This document shows positions 25,439-33,599 of a stretch of DNA of 64,000 nucleotides, piece after piece. Source of the DNA: Elusimicrobiaceae bacterium. Lineage in GTDB: Bacteria > Elusimicrobiota > Elusimicrobia > Elusimicrobiales > Elusimicrobiaceae. Under the pieces are notes generated by a model that did not search any database, was not told the DNA's origin, and worked only from the letters and a program-made list of their open reading frames with translations. A program made the position numbers and the translations under genes. The DNA lies in NCBI GenBank assembly GCA_017528825.1, contig JAFXOI010000023.1, positions 1-64,000 on the forward strand. Reading direction: 5' to 3'. Positions within the stretch are counted from its first letter, which is position 1, and each line of letters opens with the position of its first letter.

Positions 25439-27203
25439 GTTTAAGTCTCCGATAGCGTTCTATATGGATGGCCAAGAGTTGAATATCAGCCGGTGTAATA
25501 CCCGGGATACGAGAGGCTTGTCCCAATGTGCGCGGGCGCACCGTTTTCAATTTTTGACTGCTTTCAATTAAAAGACCTTTCACTGCGGCAGGATCAAAAC
25601 CTTCCGGAATAATAATGTTATCGGCCTGAGCTAATTTTTCAGCATCTTTTTTGTTACGTTCATAGTATCCGGCATATTTTTGATGAACATCTACGTGAAA
25701 ACGTACCTTCTCAGCAGTCCACGGATATAAACCGTCTTCTTCTACGACGTGATTGCTATTTTCAAGCAGTTTCTCCACTTGTTGGCGATATTTTTCAAAA
25801 GCCGGTTGATACTTTTTGTCTAAAGTACCCAACTTAAATCCGTGCGGGCACAGCCGCAAATCCGCATTATCATTACGCAGCAAAATACGATACTCTGCCC
25901 GGGAAGTAAACATACGGTATGGTTCATTAACGCCTTTGGTAACCAAATCGTCAATTAATACCCCGATATAGGCTTCATCGCGCCGCAAAACAAAGGGAGC
26001 TTTACCCAGCACTTTATGAGCGGCATTGACCCCCGCCATAAACCCTTGTCCGCCGGCTTCTTCATAACCGGTGGTACCATTCATTTGCCCCGCACAAAAT
26101 AATCCGGGTACAATTTTACTTTCCAAAGAGGGATACAAATCCATCGGATCCGAGAAATCATATTCTACGGCATAACCGGAGCGAGTAATAGTTGCTTTCT
26201 CTAGCCCGGGGACAGATTTCAATAGCATTCGTTGTACTTCTTCAGGCAAACTGGTTGAAAAGCCTTGGATATAATACTCTTCGGTATTATTTCCCTCCGG
26301 TTCCAAGAAAAGCGGATGGCTTTTAACATCGGGAAATTTTTTAGTTTTATCTTCCACCGAAGGGCAATACCGCGGCCCCATGGCATGGATTTTGCCGCTA
26401 TACATAGCCGAACGGTGCAAGTTTTCGCGCAAGATTTTATCCGTTTCTTCCGTTGTGCGCGTAATGTAACAGGATAAAAATTTTCGTTTAGCCAAGGCAC
26501 TGGCATCACTAAAATGCGAAATGGGTTGAAAAGGATTGTCCGATGGTTGCAAACGAAATTGCGAGAAATCAATATAGCGGGCATTAATGCGCATCGGCGT
26601 GCCCGTTTTGAAACGAATAATATGCAATCCTAACGCTTTCAAACTATCGGAAAGGCGGTTACTGGGCATATCGTTATAACGACCACCCGGGAACATTTCT
26701 TCTCCGATATGAATAGTACCGCCTAAAAAAGTACCCGTGGATAGAATAACTGTTTTTGCGGAATAGAAAGTATTACGTAAAGTTAAGACGCCGTTCACGC
26801 CTTGGTCACCGGTGGTAATTTGCACCGCTTCATCTTGCATGATATCCAGATTAGGTTGCAATTCCAAGGTATGTTTGAAGGTGAATTGATAGGTTTTTTT
26901 ATCGCATTGTACCCGCGGTGAATGTACCGCAGGGCCTTTGCCGGTATTGAGCAAATGATAATGTACGGCAGCTGCATCGGTTACCAATCCCATGGCTCCA
27001 CCCAAAGCATCTACCTCACGTACAATTTGGCCTTTTGCAATGCCGCCGATTGACGGATTACAAGACATTTGAGCAATGGTATCTAGGCTTTGCGTAAGTA
27101 GCAAAGTACGTACTCCGATTTTAGCCGCGGCTAATGCGGCCTCACATCCGGCATGTCCGCCGCCAATTACAATCACATCATATAAATCTGGACAAGTAAA
27201 CAT
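25419..27203 (-). CDS. mnmG: tRNA uridine 5-carboxymethylaminomethyl modification enzyme
   Basis: This 594-residue FAD protein (GidA) has the dinucleotide-binding motif VIGGGHAGCEAA at residues 12-23 and family signatures GPRYCPS and PGLFCAGQMNGTTGYEEAGGQG. With MnmE it modifies U34 of several tRNAs. The gene starts directly after mnmE (no gap), consistent with joint expression. Length is slightly below the usual 620-630 residues. Confidence 0.97.
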   Translation of the reverse strand: MFTCPDLYDVIVIGGGHAGCEAALAAAKIGVRTLLLTQSLDTIAQMSCNPSIGGIAKGQIVREVDALGGAMGLVTDAAAVHYHLLNTGKGPAVHSPRVQCDKKTYQFTFKHTLELQPNLDIMQDEAVQITTGDQGVNGVLTLRNTFYSAKTVILSTGTFLGGTIHIGEEMFPGGRYNDMPSNRLSDSLKALGLHIIRFKTGTPMRINARYIDFSQFRLQPSDNPFQPISHFSDASALAKRKFLSCYITRTTEETDKILRENLHRSAMYSGKIHAMGPRYCPSVEDKTKKFPDVKSHPLFLEPEGNNTEEYYIQGFSTSLPEEVQRMLLKSVPGLEKATITRSGYAVEYDFSDPMDLYPSLESKIVPGLFCAGQMNGTTGYEEAGGQGFMAGVNAAHKVLGKAPFVLRRDEAYIGVLIDDLVTKGVNEPYRMFTSRAEYRILLRNDNADLRLCPHGFKLGTLDKKYQPAFEKYRQQVEKLLENSNHVVEEDGLYPWTAEKVRFHVDVHQKYAGYYERNKKDAEKLAQADNIIIPEGFDPAAVKGLLIESSQKLKTVRPRTLGQASRIPGITPADIQLLAIHIERYRRLKHASKVE

Positions 27204-28562
27204 TTATTTTCCTATGCAAAATTTAGAAAAAATAACATCTAATACATCATCGGGAGTTACCTCCCCCGTTAAATCTTTCAGCGCACGCAAAGCCCCGCGG
27301 ATATGTTCGGCATAAAGCTCCAATCCGCGTTGATGATTTAATTGCACTAAGGCACTTTCCAATTCCGTTTGCGCCTCTAAAATGGCTTGGTATTGCCGCA
27401 AATTGGAAATCAAAATACCCTCTTGGGCTTGGGCAGGTGGCACCTCCACAAATTGCAGCAACTGCTTACGCAGAGTCTCAATTCCTTCTCCGGTTTTGCA
27501 GGACACATACACCGTATATTGAGCCCTCCCTTCCAAGGCGCAACGTTCCTGCGATGCCTTATCAGTTTTATTTAATACAAGTACCGTCGGTTTTCCCGTA
27601 TGCTCTACATTGTCCCACAAGGCCTCTTCCTGAGTCGTTAAAGAACGAGTTAAATCTGTCACGAAGAAAACTACGTCTGCTTTTTCCATGGCTTTTAAGC
27701 TGCGTTTCATGCCTTCTTGTTCCGCAGGGTCTAAAGCATGGTCTCGGATGCCCGCTGTATCGGTTAGAATAATTTTTTGACCCTCTATATCCAGGGTTTC
27801 TTCTACCGTATCTCGTGTAGTGCCGCTTTGTGCAGACACGATAGCCCGTTCAAATCCTACCAAGGCATTAAGTAAACTGGATTTACCGCAATTGGGAGCC
27901 CCTACTAAAGCGACTTTCAATCCTTCCTTAAGCAATCTGCCAACGGAAAAAGTATCTGCCAAACGTCCTAAAAGATTTACTTGTTGGCGTAAGGCTTTCA
28001 TCACACCTTCTTCATCTAATGGAGACATTTCTTCGTCCACGTCATCTAGGCGTACTTCGATTTGAGCCAATGTTTCCGTCAGAATTTGCTTTGTGTTTTG
28101 TAGTTGATTACTCAGTCGCCCGTCTAAAGAAGAAAGGGCTACTTCGTGAGCCGATTTATTGCCCGCCGCGATTAAATCACACAGAGCCTGGGCCTGTATC
28201 AAATCCATCTTTCCGTTTAAGAAAGCCCGATAAGTAAATTCCCCCCGCTTGGCCGGCACGGCACCCAAAACACATAACAGTTCAAGTAAACGTCCGCGAA
28301 TATAAGCAGAACCATGTAGAGAAATTTCCACCACCTCTTCTCCCGTAAAACTACGTGGGGCCGGAAAATAAGTAACCAAGGCCTCATCTAGCAATTTGTT
28401 CCCATCATATAGACGGCAAAAAGTTTGCACCCGCGGCAGAAATTCTTTCTTTCCGTTTGTTAATTGCAGCAACAAAGACAGTGCTTTCGGTCCGCTGATG
28501 CGCACCAAAGACACTGCACCTTGTCCCGCAGCAGTTGCGGGGGCGCAGATAGTGGTAATCAT
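27204..28562 (-). CDS. mnmE: tRNA modification GTPase MnmE
   Basis: The 452-residue protein has the folate-binding N-terminal domain, a helical domain and an inserted G domain (GAPNCGKSSLLNAL near 217, DTAGIRD). It ends in the catalytic tail FCIGK with the invariant Cys. It works with MnmG on wobble uridines. It is the first gene of the long minus-strand operon; era, upstream, ends in its own terminator. No ribosome site is seen before the ATG, and a TAAAAT box ends seven bases upstream, so the operon mRNA may begin at the start codon. Confidence 0.97.
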   Translation of the reverse strand: MITTICAPATAAGQGAVSLVRISGPKALSLLLQLTNGKKEFLPRVQTFCRLYDGNKLLDEALVTYFPAPRSFTGEEVVEISLHGSAYIRGRLLELLCVLGAVPAKRGEFTYRAFLNGKMDLIQAQALCDLIAAGNKSAHEVALSSLDGRLSNQLQNTKQILTETLAQIEVRLDDVDEEMSPLDEEGVMKALRQQVNLLGRLADTFSVGRLLKEGLKVALVGAPNCGKSSLLNALVGFERAIVSAQSGTTRDTVEETLDIEGQKIILTDTAGIRDHALDPAEQEGMKRSLKAMEKADVVFFVTDLTRSLTTQEEALWDNVEHTGKPTVLVLNKTDKASQERCALEGRAQYTVYVSCKTGEGIETLRKQLLQFVEVPPAQAQEGILISNLRQYQAILEAQTELESALVQLNHQRGLELYAEHIRGALRALKDLTGEVTPDDVLDVIFSKFCIGK

Positions 28563-28620
28563 ATTTATTATTTTATAATTTTTTGAGAGGTCTGTGAAGG
28601 ATTTTTTCCGTACGCGCGCG

Positions 28621-28644
28621 AAAAATCCCGCCGTTTGGCGGGAG
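28621..28644 (-). terminator. Terminator after era
   Basis: On the minus strand the stem TCCCGCC/GGCGGGA with a four-base loop is followed by five T. It lies 20 bases after the era stop and separates era from the mnmE operon. Confidence 0.85.
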
Positions 28645-28663
28645 ATAATAGAAAATTGTGCGG

Positions 28664-29578
28664 TTAGCTGTCTTTTTCAATATATCCAAACCGCTCCAAA
28701 AAGGAATCTTCGTTACGCCAGTTGGGGCTAACTACTACTTGCAATTCCAAGCGGTAAGGGCGTCCGAGGAATTCTTCAATGCGTTTTTGTGCTTTTTGCC
28801 GCAAAGCCGCAATAGCACTGCCGCCTTTGCCAATCAAAATTGGTTTTTGGCTTTCACGTTCCACATGGATAATGGCCCGAATATAATTCTTAGCGCCCAA
28901 ATTTTCTGTGAATTTTTCTATTTCCACTTGGGTACTGTACGGAATTTCTTTTTGATAAAGTTTGAAAATCTGCTCTCGAATAAATTCAGCCGCATAAAAA
29001 CGTTCCCAACGGTCTGTCCACTGCCCTGCCGGAAAATAAGCCGGGCTTAGCGGCAAAGCGGATGCAACGGCATTTTTGAGAGCGTCCACCCCTTGTCCGC
29101 GCAAAGCACTAATTTCAAATACTTTTTCAATTTTAGGTAATGCCTGTTTAATGCTTTCCTGCAAAGCTGCCAACGCAGTTTTGTCTTTGACAAGATCTGC
29201 TTTATTAAGCACCAAATAAACAGGACAATAAGTCGTGGCAATTTTGGCAAATAAATCCTTATGGGCCGGCAAATCCGGCGCAGAAGCATCTATTAACAAC
29301 AAAATAATATCGGCATCTTCTCCCACCGCTCGATCAACGCAAGAGACCATCGTTTGTTGTAATTTGTAATGAGGGCGTAGGAAACCCGGTGTGTCGACAA
29401 ATACAATTTGAAAATTTTCCCCCTCGGCAATGGCCAAAATGTTTTGCCGCGTGGTTTGAGGCTTATCAGTCACGGGCGATAGAAGCCCTCCCGCCAGTGC
29501 ATTAAGCAAAGTGGACTTACCGGCATTAGGTAATCCGGCCAGTACAGCAAAACCACTGTGAAAATTTTCGGAAGACAT
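28664..29578 (-). CDS. era: GTPase Era
   Basis: The 304-residue protein has a G domain (GLPNAGKSTLLNAL near residue 15, DTPGF, NKAD) and a C-terminal KH domain with ILIGKGGSAIAALR (G-K-G-G near 250), as in Era. It binds the 3' end of 16S rRNA in 30S assembly. TACAAT on the minus strand ends exactly six bases before the ATG with no good ribosome site in between, so the mRNA is probably leaderless, although a TSCPD gene lies 23 bases upstream in the same direction. Confidence 0.97.
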   Translation of the reverse strand: MSSENFHSGFAVLAGLPNAGKSTLLNALAGGLLSPVTDKPQTTRQNILAIAEGENFQIVFVDTPGFLRPHYKLQQTMVSCVDRAVGEDADIILLLIDASAPDLPAHKDLFAKIATTYCPVYLVLNKADLVKDKTALAALQESIKQALPKIEKVFEISALRGQGVDALKNAVASALPLSPAYFPAGQWTDRWERFYAAEFIREQIFKLYQKEIPYSTQVEIEKFTENLGAKNYIRAIIHVERESQKPILIGKGGSAIAALRQKAQKRIEEFLGRPYRLELQVVVSPNWRNEDSFLERFGYIEKDS

Positions 29579-29584
29579 ATATAT

Positions 29585-29590
29585 ATTGTA
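29585..29590 (-). promoter_or_regulatory. -10 box of a probable leaderless promoter for era
   Basis: TACAAT on the minus strand is followed by ATATAT and then the ATG. A start site about seven bases after a -10 box would fall on the A of the start codon. Confidence 0.5.
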
Positions 29591-29601
29591 CCTGATTTTC
29601 C

Positions 29602-29880
29602 TTATTTAGAAGCGTGTGTTTTTAACGCTTGATGAGCTAGGGCCTGTTCCACCGCTATAGCCAGTTGATCCGCACACGAAGTGCCCTTGCCGCCGCAATC
29701 GTTTCCTTTTAATAATTCTACAATACGTTTGGCCTCTGTGCCTTGTAACAGTTTAGCAATGGCCGCCGTATTACCCGGGCAACCGCCATCGAAGCGGATA
29801 TCATAAATTTTGCCATTTTCTAAAGCAAAAGAAATTCCAGACGGGCAAATACCTTGCGTAGTAAAAGAATAGGTTTGCAT
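29602..29880 (-). CDS. TSCPD domain protein
   Basis: The 92-residue protein (start at 29880 chosen for its AGGAG site; an upstream in-frame start at 29916 has none) matches small TSCPD-domain proteins of the TIGR03905 type. It has GICPSGISF, FDGGCPGNTAAIAKLLQG and the terminal CGGKGTSCADQLA, with four Cys that could bind metal. The same domain forms the C-terminus of some ribonucleotide reductases. The role of the stand-alone form is unknown. Confidence 0.85.
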   Translation of the reverse strand: MQTYSFTTQGICPSGISFALENGKIYDIRFDGGCPGNTAAIAKLLQGTEAKRIVELLKGNDCGGKGTSCADQLAIAVEQALAHQALKTHASK

Positions 29881-29977
29881 AAAAATACTCCTATATAGTT
29901 TTTTATATTTTACCATTTAGAAGGGCCTATCTTGCAACATAGGTCCTTTGAACAAGAAAAAATAGGTCTAAATTCCC

Positions 29978-30006
29978 TTGTAATATTAGGATGGATTAGC
30001 TATGAT
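29978..30006 (+). promoter_or_regulatory. Promoter of the Lys/Glu-rich exported-protein gene
   Basis: TTGTAA (29978-29983), 17 bases, TATGAT (30001-30006), then an AAGGAG ribosome site and the ATG at 30030. Confidence 0.75.
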
Positions 30007-30029
30007 ATAGGTATATAAAAGGAGAAAAT

Positions 30030-31583
30030 ATGAAAAAACAAATCACAACTGTTTTGCTAGCTATTGCCTTTCTTTCTACTAACTTGTTCGCTATCACACC
30101 GCAAGAACAAATAGATGGCGTGGATAAAGAACTTCACAAACAATCTGCTGCACAAGCCCAGGCTGCACAAGAAGATAAAGAAGATGAAGAGGAAGAGGAA
30201 AATCAAGCCAGCGGAGAAATAGACTCCATGGTCGATGAGGCTAATCAATCTAATTCTTCCAAATCCGCCTCTGCAAAAGAGAAATCGACTGCGTCACAAG
30301 CCAAATCTTCTAAAACCAAAGAAAAACGCCTATCCAAAGAGGAAAAAAGACAAGCTGCCGTCGCACAGAAAGAAAAAGAACTCCAGTGGGAAAAGCTGCG
30401 CAATGAATTGGATCATTATGTAGCAGACAGCTATTGGATTACGTGGAAATGGGAAAGTATCGGAGATGTACAAATGGCTCTGGGCATAACCAGATTAGGA
30501 TTTATTCCTGTTAGACTGGTTACGGCTGTGTTCGGCGCAAGCTCTCTGTCGGACAGTCTGGAAGATTGGATTACAAAGATATTACTTAAAGATCGAGGCA
30601 AAAAGTTCTTTGCCCTATCTCCCTCACACAGAATGGAGTCGTTGTATGTCAGAATACAGTACAATGCTTTTAACTTATTGCGGATTTCTACGGATGATTA
30701 TTTTGATTTAATTGAAGAATATCCGGAAGTTGAATATTTATTTAACGACTTATATACCTTTTTCAAATGGCGCTCTCATTTGCACGGATATTATGCCGAA
30801 TATGCTGCTACAACCAATAAAGATTTAGCAAAAATTTATGAAACATATTCGGAAGCAACTGATAACAATGAGAGTTTCTACTCCTATCTGCTCAAAAATG
30901 CTGACAAAAAAATACTGGCGGAATATTTACAAGCACCTAATGATTATCGGTACAATGAGTATTTCCTTTACAAAATATTTCAAAGAGCAGTGAGAAGAAA
31001 TTCTTTCTTGGCTTGGGAACAATTGTCCCGTATCGCCAAACAACAAATGTTACAAGCTATTGAGAAAAACGCTACTTTGTTAACGACCCAAACAGCCGAA
31101 CAAGAAGAAATATCTTTACAGGATTATGCATTTCAGGCGTACAACGCCCTTGAAAAAGGCCGCAAATGGAATGGCTATCAGCGTTACGCTGTGTGGCACA
31201 ACAATGCTCTTCCTCTGGCTATGAATCCTAGATTAGGAGCCGGTATAGCCCTCAGAAAAGAGATTGAAAAAAAGATGAAAGGGAAATCAAAAGAAAACAT
31301 TAGAAAAGCCTTTGAAGAAAAGCGGATGGATTATCTCCAGTCTCGCGAAACAAACCCTGTTGATATCCAATGGAAAAAACTGTTGGCAACCCCTGTTGAA
31401 GGTCAGAATGGATCCGAACAAAAAGAAGGGCAGACAACCAATCCGTTGAGTAAATATAAACGCATTCCGGACGAAGACGGATATATTGCTACGCCTAAAT
31501 CCCGGCCGGATCCCATCGCAGATGATTTTACACTGTTAGATGAGATCGCTGAAAAATTAACTAAAAAAGCACTCGAATTATAA
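30030..31583 (+). CDS. Unknown exported protein with charged low-complexity N-terminal region
   Basis: I do not recognise this 517-residue protein. A signal peptide (residues 1-21, ending LFA before ITPQE) is followed by a low-complexity stretch rich in Glu, Gln, Ser and Lys (about 30-120). A larger, mainly helical, Tyr/Trp-containing region follows with no known motif. It has its own promoter, a good ribosome site and a terminator, so it is monocistronic. Build and gene setting resemble the unknown exported protein at 12571-13596, but I see no convincing sequence similarity between the two. Confidence 0.75.
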   Translation: MKKQITTVLLAIAFLSTNLFAITPQEQIDGVDKELHKQSAAQAQAAQEDKEDEEEEENQASGEIDSMVDEANQSNSSKSASAKEKSTASQAKSSKTKEKRLSKEEKRQAAVAQKEKELQWEKLRNELDHYVADSYWITWKWESIGDVQMALGITRLGFIPVRLVTAVFGASSLSDSLEDWITKILLKDRGKKFFALSPSHRMESLYVRIQYNAFNLLRISTDDYFDLIEEYPEVEYLFNDLYTFFKWRSHLHGYYAEYAATTNKDLAKIYETYSEATDNNESFYSYLLKNADKKILAEYLQAPNDYRYNEYFLYKIFQRAVRRNSFLAWEQLSRIAKQQMLQAIEKNATLLTTQTAEQEEISLQDYAFQAYNALEKGRKWNGYQRYAVWHNNALPLAMNPRLGAGIALRKEIEKKMKGKSKENIRKAFEEKRMDYLQSRETNPVDIQWKKLLATPVEGQNGSEQKEGQTTNPLSKYKRIPDEDGYIATPKSRPDPIADDFTLLDEIAEKLTKKALEL

Positions 31584-31600
31584 TTTTGAGTAGATGGATA

Positions 31601-31630
31601 AAAAGGGCCGCTTAGTAGCGGCCCTTTTTA
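31601..31630 (+). terminator. Terminator after the unknown exported protein
   Basis: AAAAGGGCCGCT/AGCGGCCCTTTTT with a four-base loop, 17 bases after the stop; symmetrical enough to work in both directions. Confidence 0.9.
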
Positions 31631-31661
31631 CGGGGTATATGTTTTCCCCTTGAGTCATAAT

Positions 31662-31691
31662 TTGACAAACACGCGCGGTTAATGCTAAGAT
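31662..31691 (+). promoter_or_regulatory. Promoter of the rimP-nusA-infB operon
   Basis: A perfect -35 TTGACA (31662-31667), 18 bases, TAAGAT (31686-31691) with an extended TGC just before it. The leader from here to the rimP ATG is about 55 bases and holds a terminator-like hairpin. Confidence 0.85.
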
Positions 31692-31702
31692 AAAGTATCT
31701 GG

Positions 31703-31731
31703 AAAAGCGACGTGGTCTCACGTCGCTTTTT
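31703..31731 (+). terminator. Terminator-like attenuator hairpin in the rimP leader
   Basis: A perfect 8-bp stem GCGACGTG/CACGTCGC (31707-31714 and 31719-31726), extended by A:T pairs and followed by five T, lies between the promoter and the rimP start. Intrinsic termination here would stop transcription before the operon. Since NusA affects hairpin termination, feedback control of nusA is an attractive inference. Confidence 0.7.
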
Positions 31732-31752
31732 ACTTAATCAGGCAGGTGTACA

Positions 31753-32211
31753 ATGAAAGATCCTAAAACAATTGAACAAACCGTGGCCGCCGCATTAGCC
31801 GGACAAAATGTGGAGTTAGTAGATTTAGTCATTCAAAATCAAGGCCGAAAAAAATTGTTGCAGTTCTTCGTGGACAAAGAAGGCGGTATTACGCTGGACG
31901 ATTGTTCCGCGCTTACTGACAAAATTGATTCCATTTTAGAAATGGAAAGTTTAATAGATGGGGCTTATATTTTGGAGGTTTCTTCTCCGGGCGTAAAACG
32001 CGCTTTGAAAAAACCGGCCCACTTTAAACGTTTTATTAATGAACGTATCCGCGTGGTAGTTAAAACCCCGATTGAAGGCCGCGGATTTTTTACGGGCCAA
32101 CTGGCCTCTGCCGATGATGAAGGTTTCGTACTCGATGACGGCACCACCCAATTTAATTTTAAGTACACTGACGTTAAAAAAGTCAATTTGGACCCTGTAC
32201 TTGAATTTTAA
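31753..32211 (+). CDS. rimP: Ribosome maturation factor RimP
   Basis: The 152-residue protein has the two-domain RimP build, with GGITLDDCSALTDKID and YILEVSSPGVKRALKKPAHF (about 45-95), which are family signatures. It acts in 30S subunit maturation. A short GGCAGG ribosome site precedes the ATG. It is the first gene of the classical rimP-nusA-infB operon. Confidence 0.96.
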   Translation: MKDPKTIEQTVAAALAGQNVELVDLVIQNQGRKKLLQFFVDKEGGITLDDCSALTDKIDSILEMESLIDGAYILEVSSPGVKRALKKPAHFKRFINERIRVVVKTPIEGRGFFTGQLASADDEGFVLDDGTTQFNFKYTDVKKVNLDPVLEF

Positions 32212-32237
32212 CACTAGATAAAAGGAGAACACATAAA

Positions 32238-33599
32238 ATGGAAGGAACAGCAAAAGATTTAATTCAAGCCTTGGAAGGTTTGGAAAGAGAAAAAAATATT
32301 AAACGTGATGATATTTTGAAAACGATTGAAGACGCCTTAGTTTCTGCTCTGCGCAAAAATTTAGGTAGAACTGCTCAATTGAGTGCTAAAATTGATGTAC
32401 AAACCGGCTCTATTCAGGCCTTTCAAACATTGAACGTGGTAGAAGCAGTCACCAATCCGGAAACCGAAATTGACGTGGAAGCTGCCAAAGCACATCTTAA
32501 AAATCCGAAGGTCGGAGATGTAGTTACGTTGACGCAGGACGTAGAGGATTTTTCTCGTATTGCCGCACAAATTGCCAAACAAGTGCTGATTCAAAAGGTG
32601 CGCGGTATTGAACGGGAAAACTTTTACAATGAATTCAAACCTCGCGAAGGCGAAGTGATCACCGGCTCCGTTCGCCGTTTTTCCGATAGAGATTTAATCG
32701 TAGATTTAGGCAAAGTAGAGGCTATCTTGCCTTATTGCGAACAGATTAAAAAAGAACACTACACCAACGGTTCCCGTGTAAAAGCTATCATTGCCAAAGT
32801 GCTCAATCAAAATGATTTAGCTAACATTGGGGATGATCCTGTACTGAGCCGCTATAAATCAGCTGCTTTCAAAATGGATAAAGGTCAACGTGGACCCTAT
32901 GTGATTTTATCCCGTGCCAACAGCAAATTTATGGAAGAGCTTTTCAAAGTAGAAGTCCCCGAAATTAGCGAAGGCATCGTGGAAATCAAAGCTATTGAAC
33001 GCGACCCGGGATTCCGCGCCAAAGTGATTGTGTCTAGCATTGATCACAAAATTGACCCCATCGGTACCTGTGTAGGTATGCGGGGTATTCGTATCCGTGC
33101 GGTAATGAATGAACTCTCCGGCGAACGTATTGACTTGATTAATTATTCAGACGAAATCACCACCATGTTGGCTAATTCCATCGCGCCGGCCCGTGCTAAC
33201 TTTGTCAAAATTCTCAGCATGAGTGAAAAGAAGGCCTTAATCATCGTTCCCGATGATCAGTTGGCTATTGCCATTGGTAAAGATTGGCAAAATATCAAAT
33301 TAGCTTCCCGCTTGACCGGATGGGAACTCGAAGTAAAGAGCGAAACCCAAAAAGCCAAAGAAGCTGAAGACGCCGCCGCCGCGACTCAGAACACCATTGC
33401 TAACATTGAAGGCATCGGCCCGAAAACTGCTGAAATCTTGCAAAAAGCCGGCTACGAATCGGCTGAGCAAATTGCCACCGCAGAAGCGGAACATTTGTCT
33501 GCTTTACAAGGAATTGGCGAAAAAACAGCCGCTAAGATCATAGAAAGCGCCAAACAATTTATCGCCGCGCAGGAGCATGCCGATGACCAAGCCAACTAA
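32238..33599 (+). CDS. nusA: Transcription termination/antitermination protein NusA
   Basis: The 453-residue protein shows the N-terminal polymerase-binding domain, an S1 domain (about 135-200), two KH domains (with SRANSKFMEELF, GMRGIRIRAVMNEL and AIGKDWQNIKLA) and a C-terminal helix-hairpin-helix region (IEGIGPKTAEIL, LQGIGEKTAAKI, about 390-440). It controls pausing, termination and antitermination. An AAAGGAG site precedes it. Its 3' end overlaps the infB start. Its operon leader carries an intrinsic-terminator hairpin that NusA itself could influence. Confidence 0.97.
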   Translation: MEGTAKDLIQALEGLEREKNIKRDDILKTIEDALVSALRKNLGRTAQLSAKIDVQTGSIQAFQTLNVVEAVTNPETEIDVEAAKAHLKNPKVGDVVTLTQDVEDFSRIAAQIAKQVLIQKVRGIERENFYNEFKPREGEVITGSVRRFSDRDLIVDLGKVEAILPYCEQIKKEHYTNGSRVKAIIAKVLNQNDLANIGDDPVLSRYKSAAFKMDKGQRGPYVILSRANSKFMEELFKVEVPEISEGIVEIKAIERDPGFRAKVIVSSIDHKIDPIGTCVGMRGIRIRAVMNELSGERIDLINYSDEITTMLANSIAPARANFVKILSMSEKKALIIVPDDQLAIAIGKDWQNIKLASRLTGWELEVKSETQKAKEAEDAAAATQNTIANIEGIGPKTAEILQKAGYESAEQIATAEAEHLSALQGIGEKTAAKIIESAKQFIAAQEHADDQAN

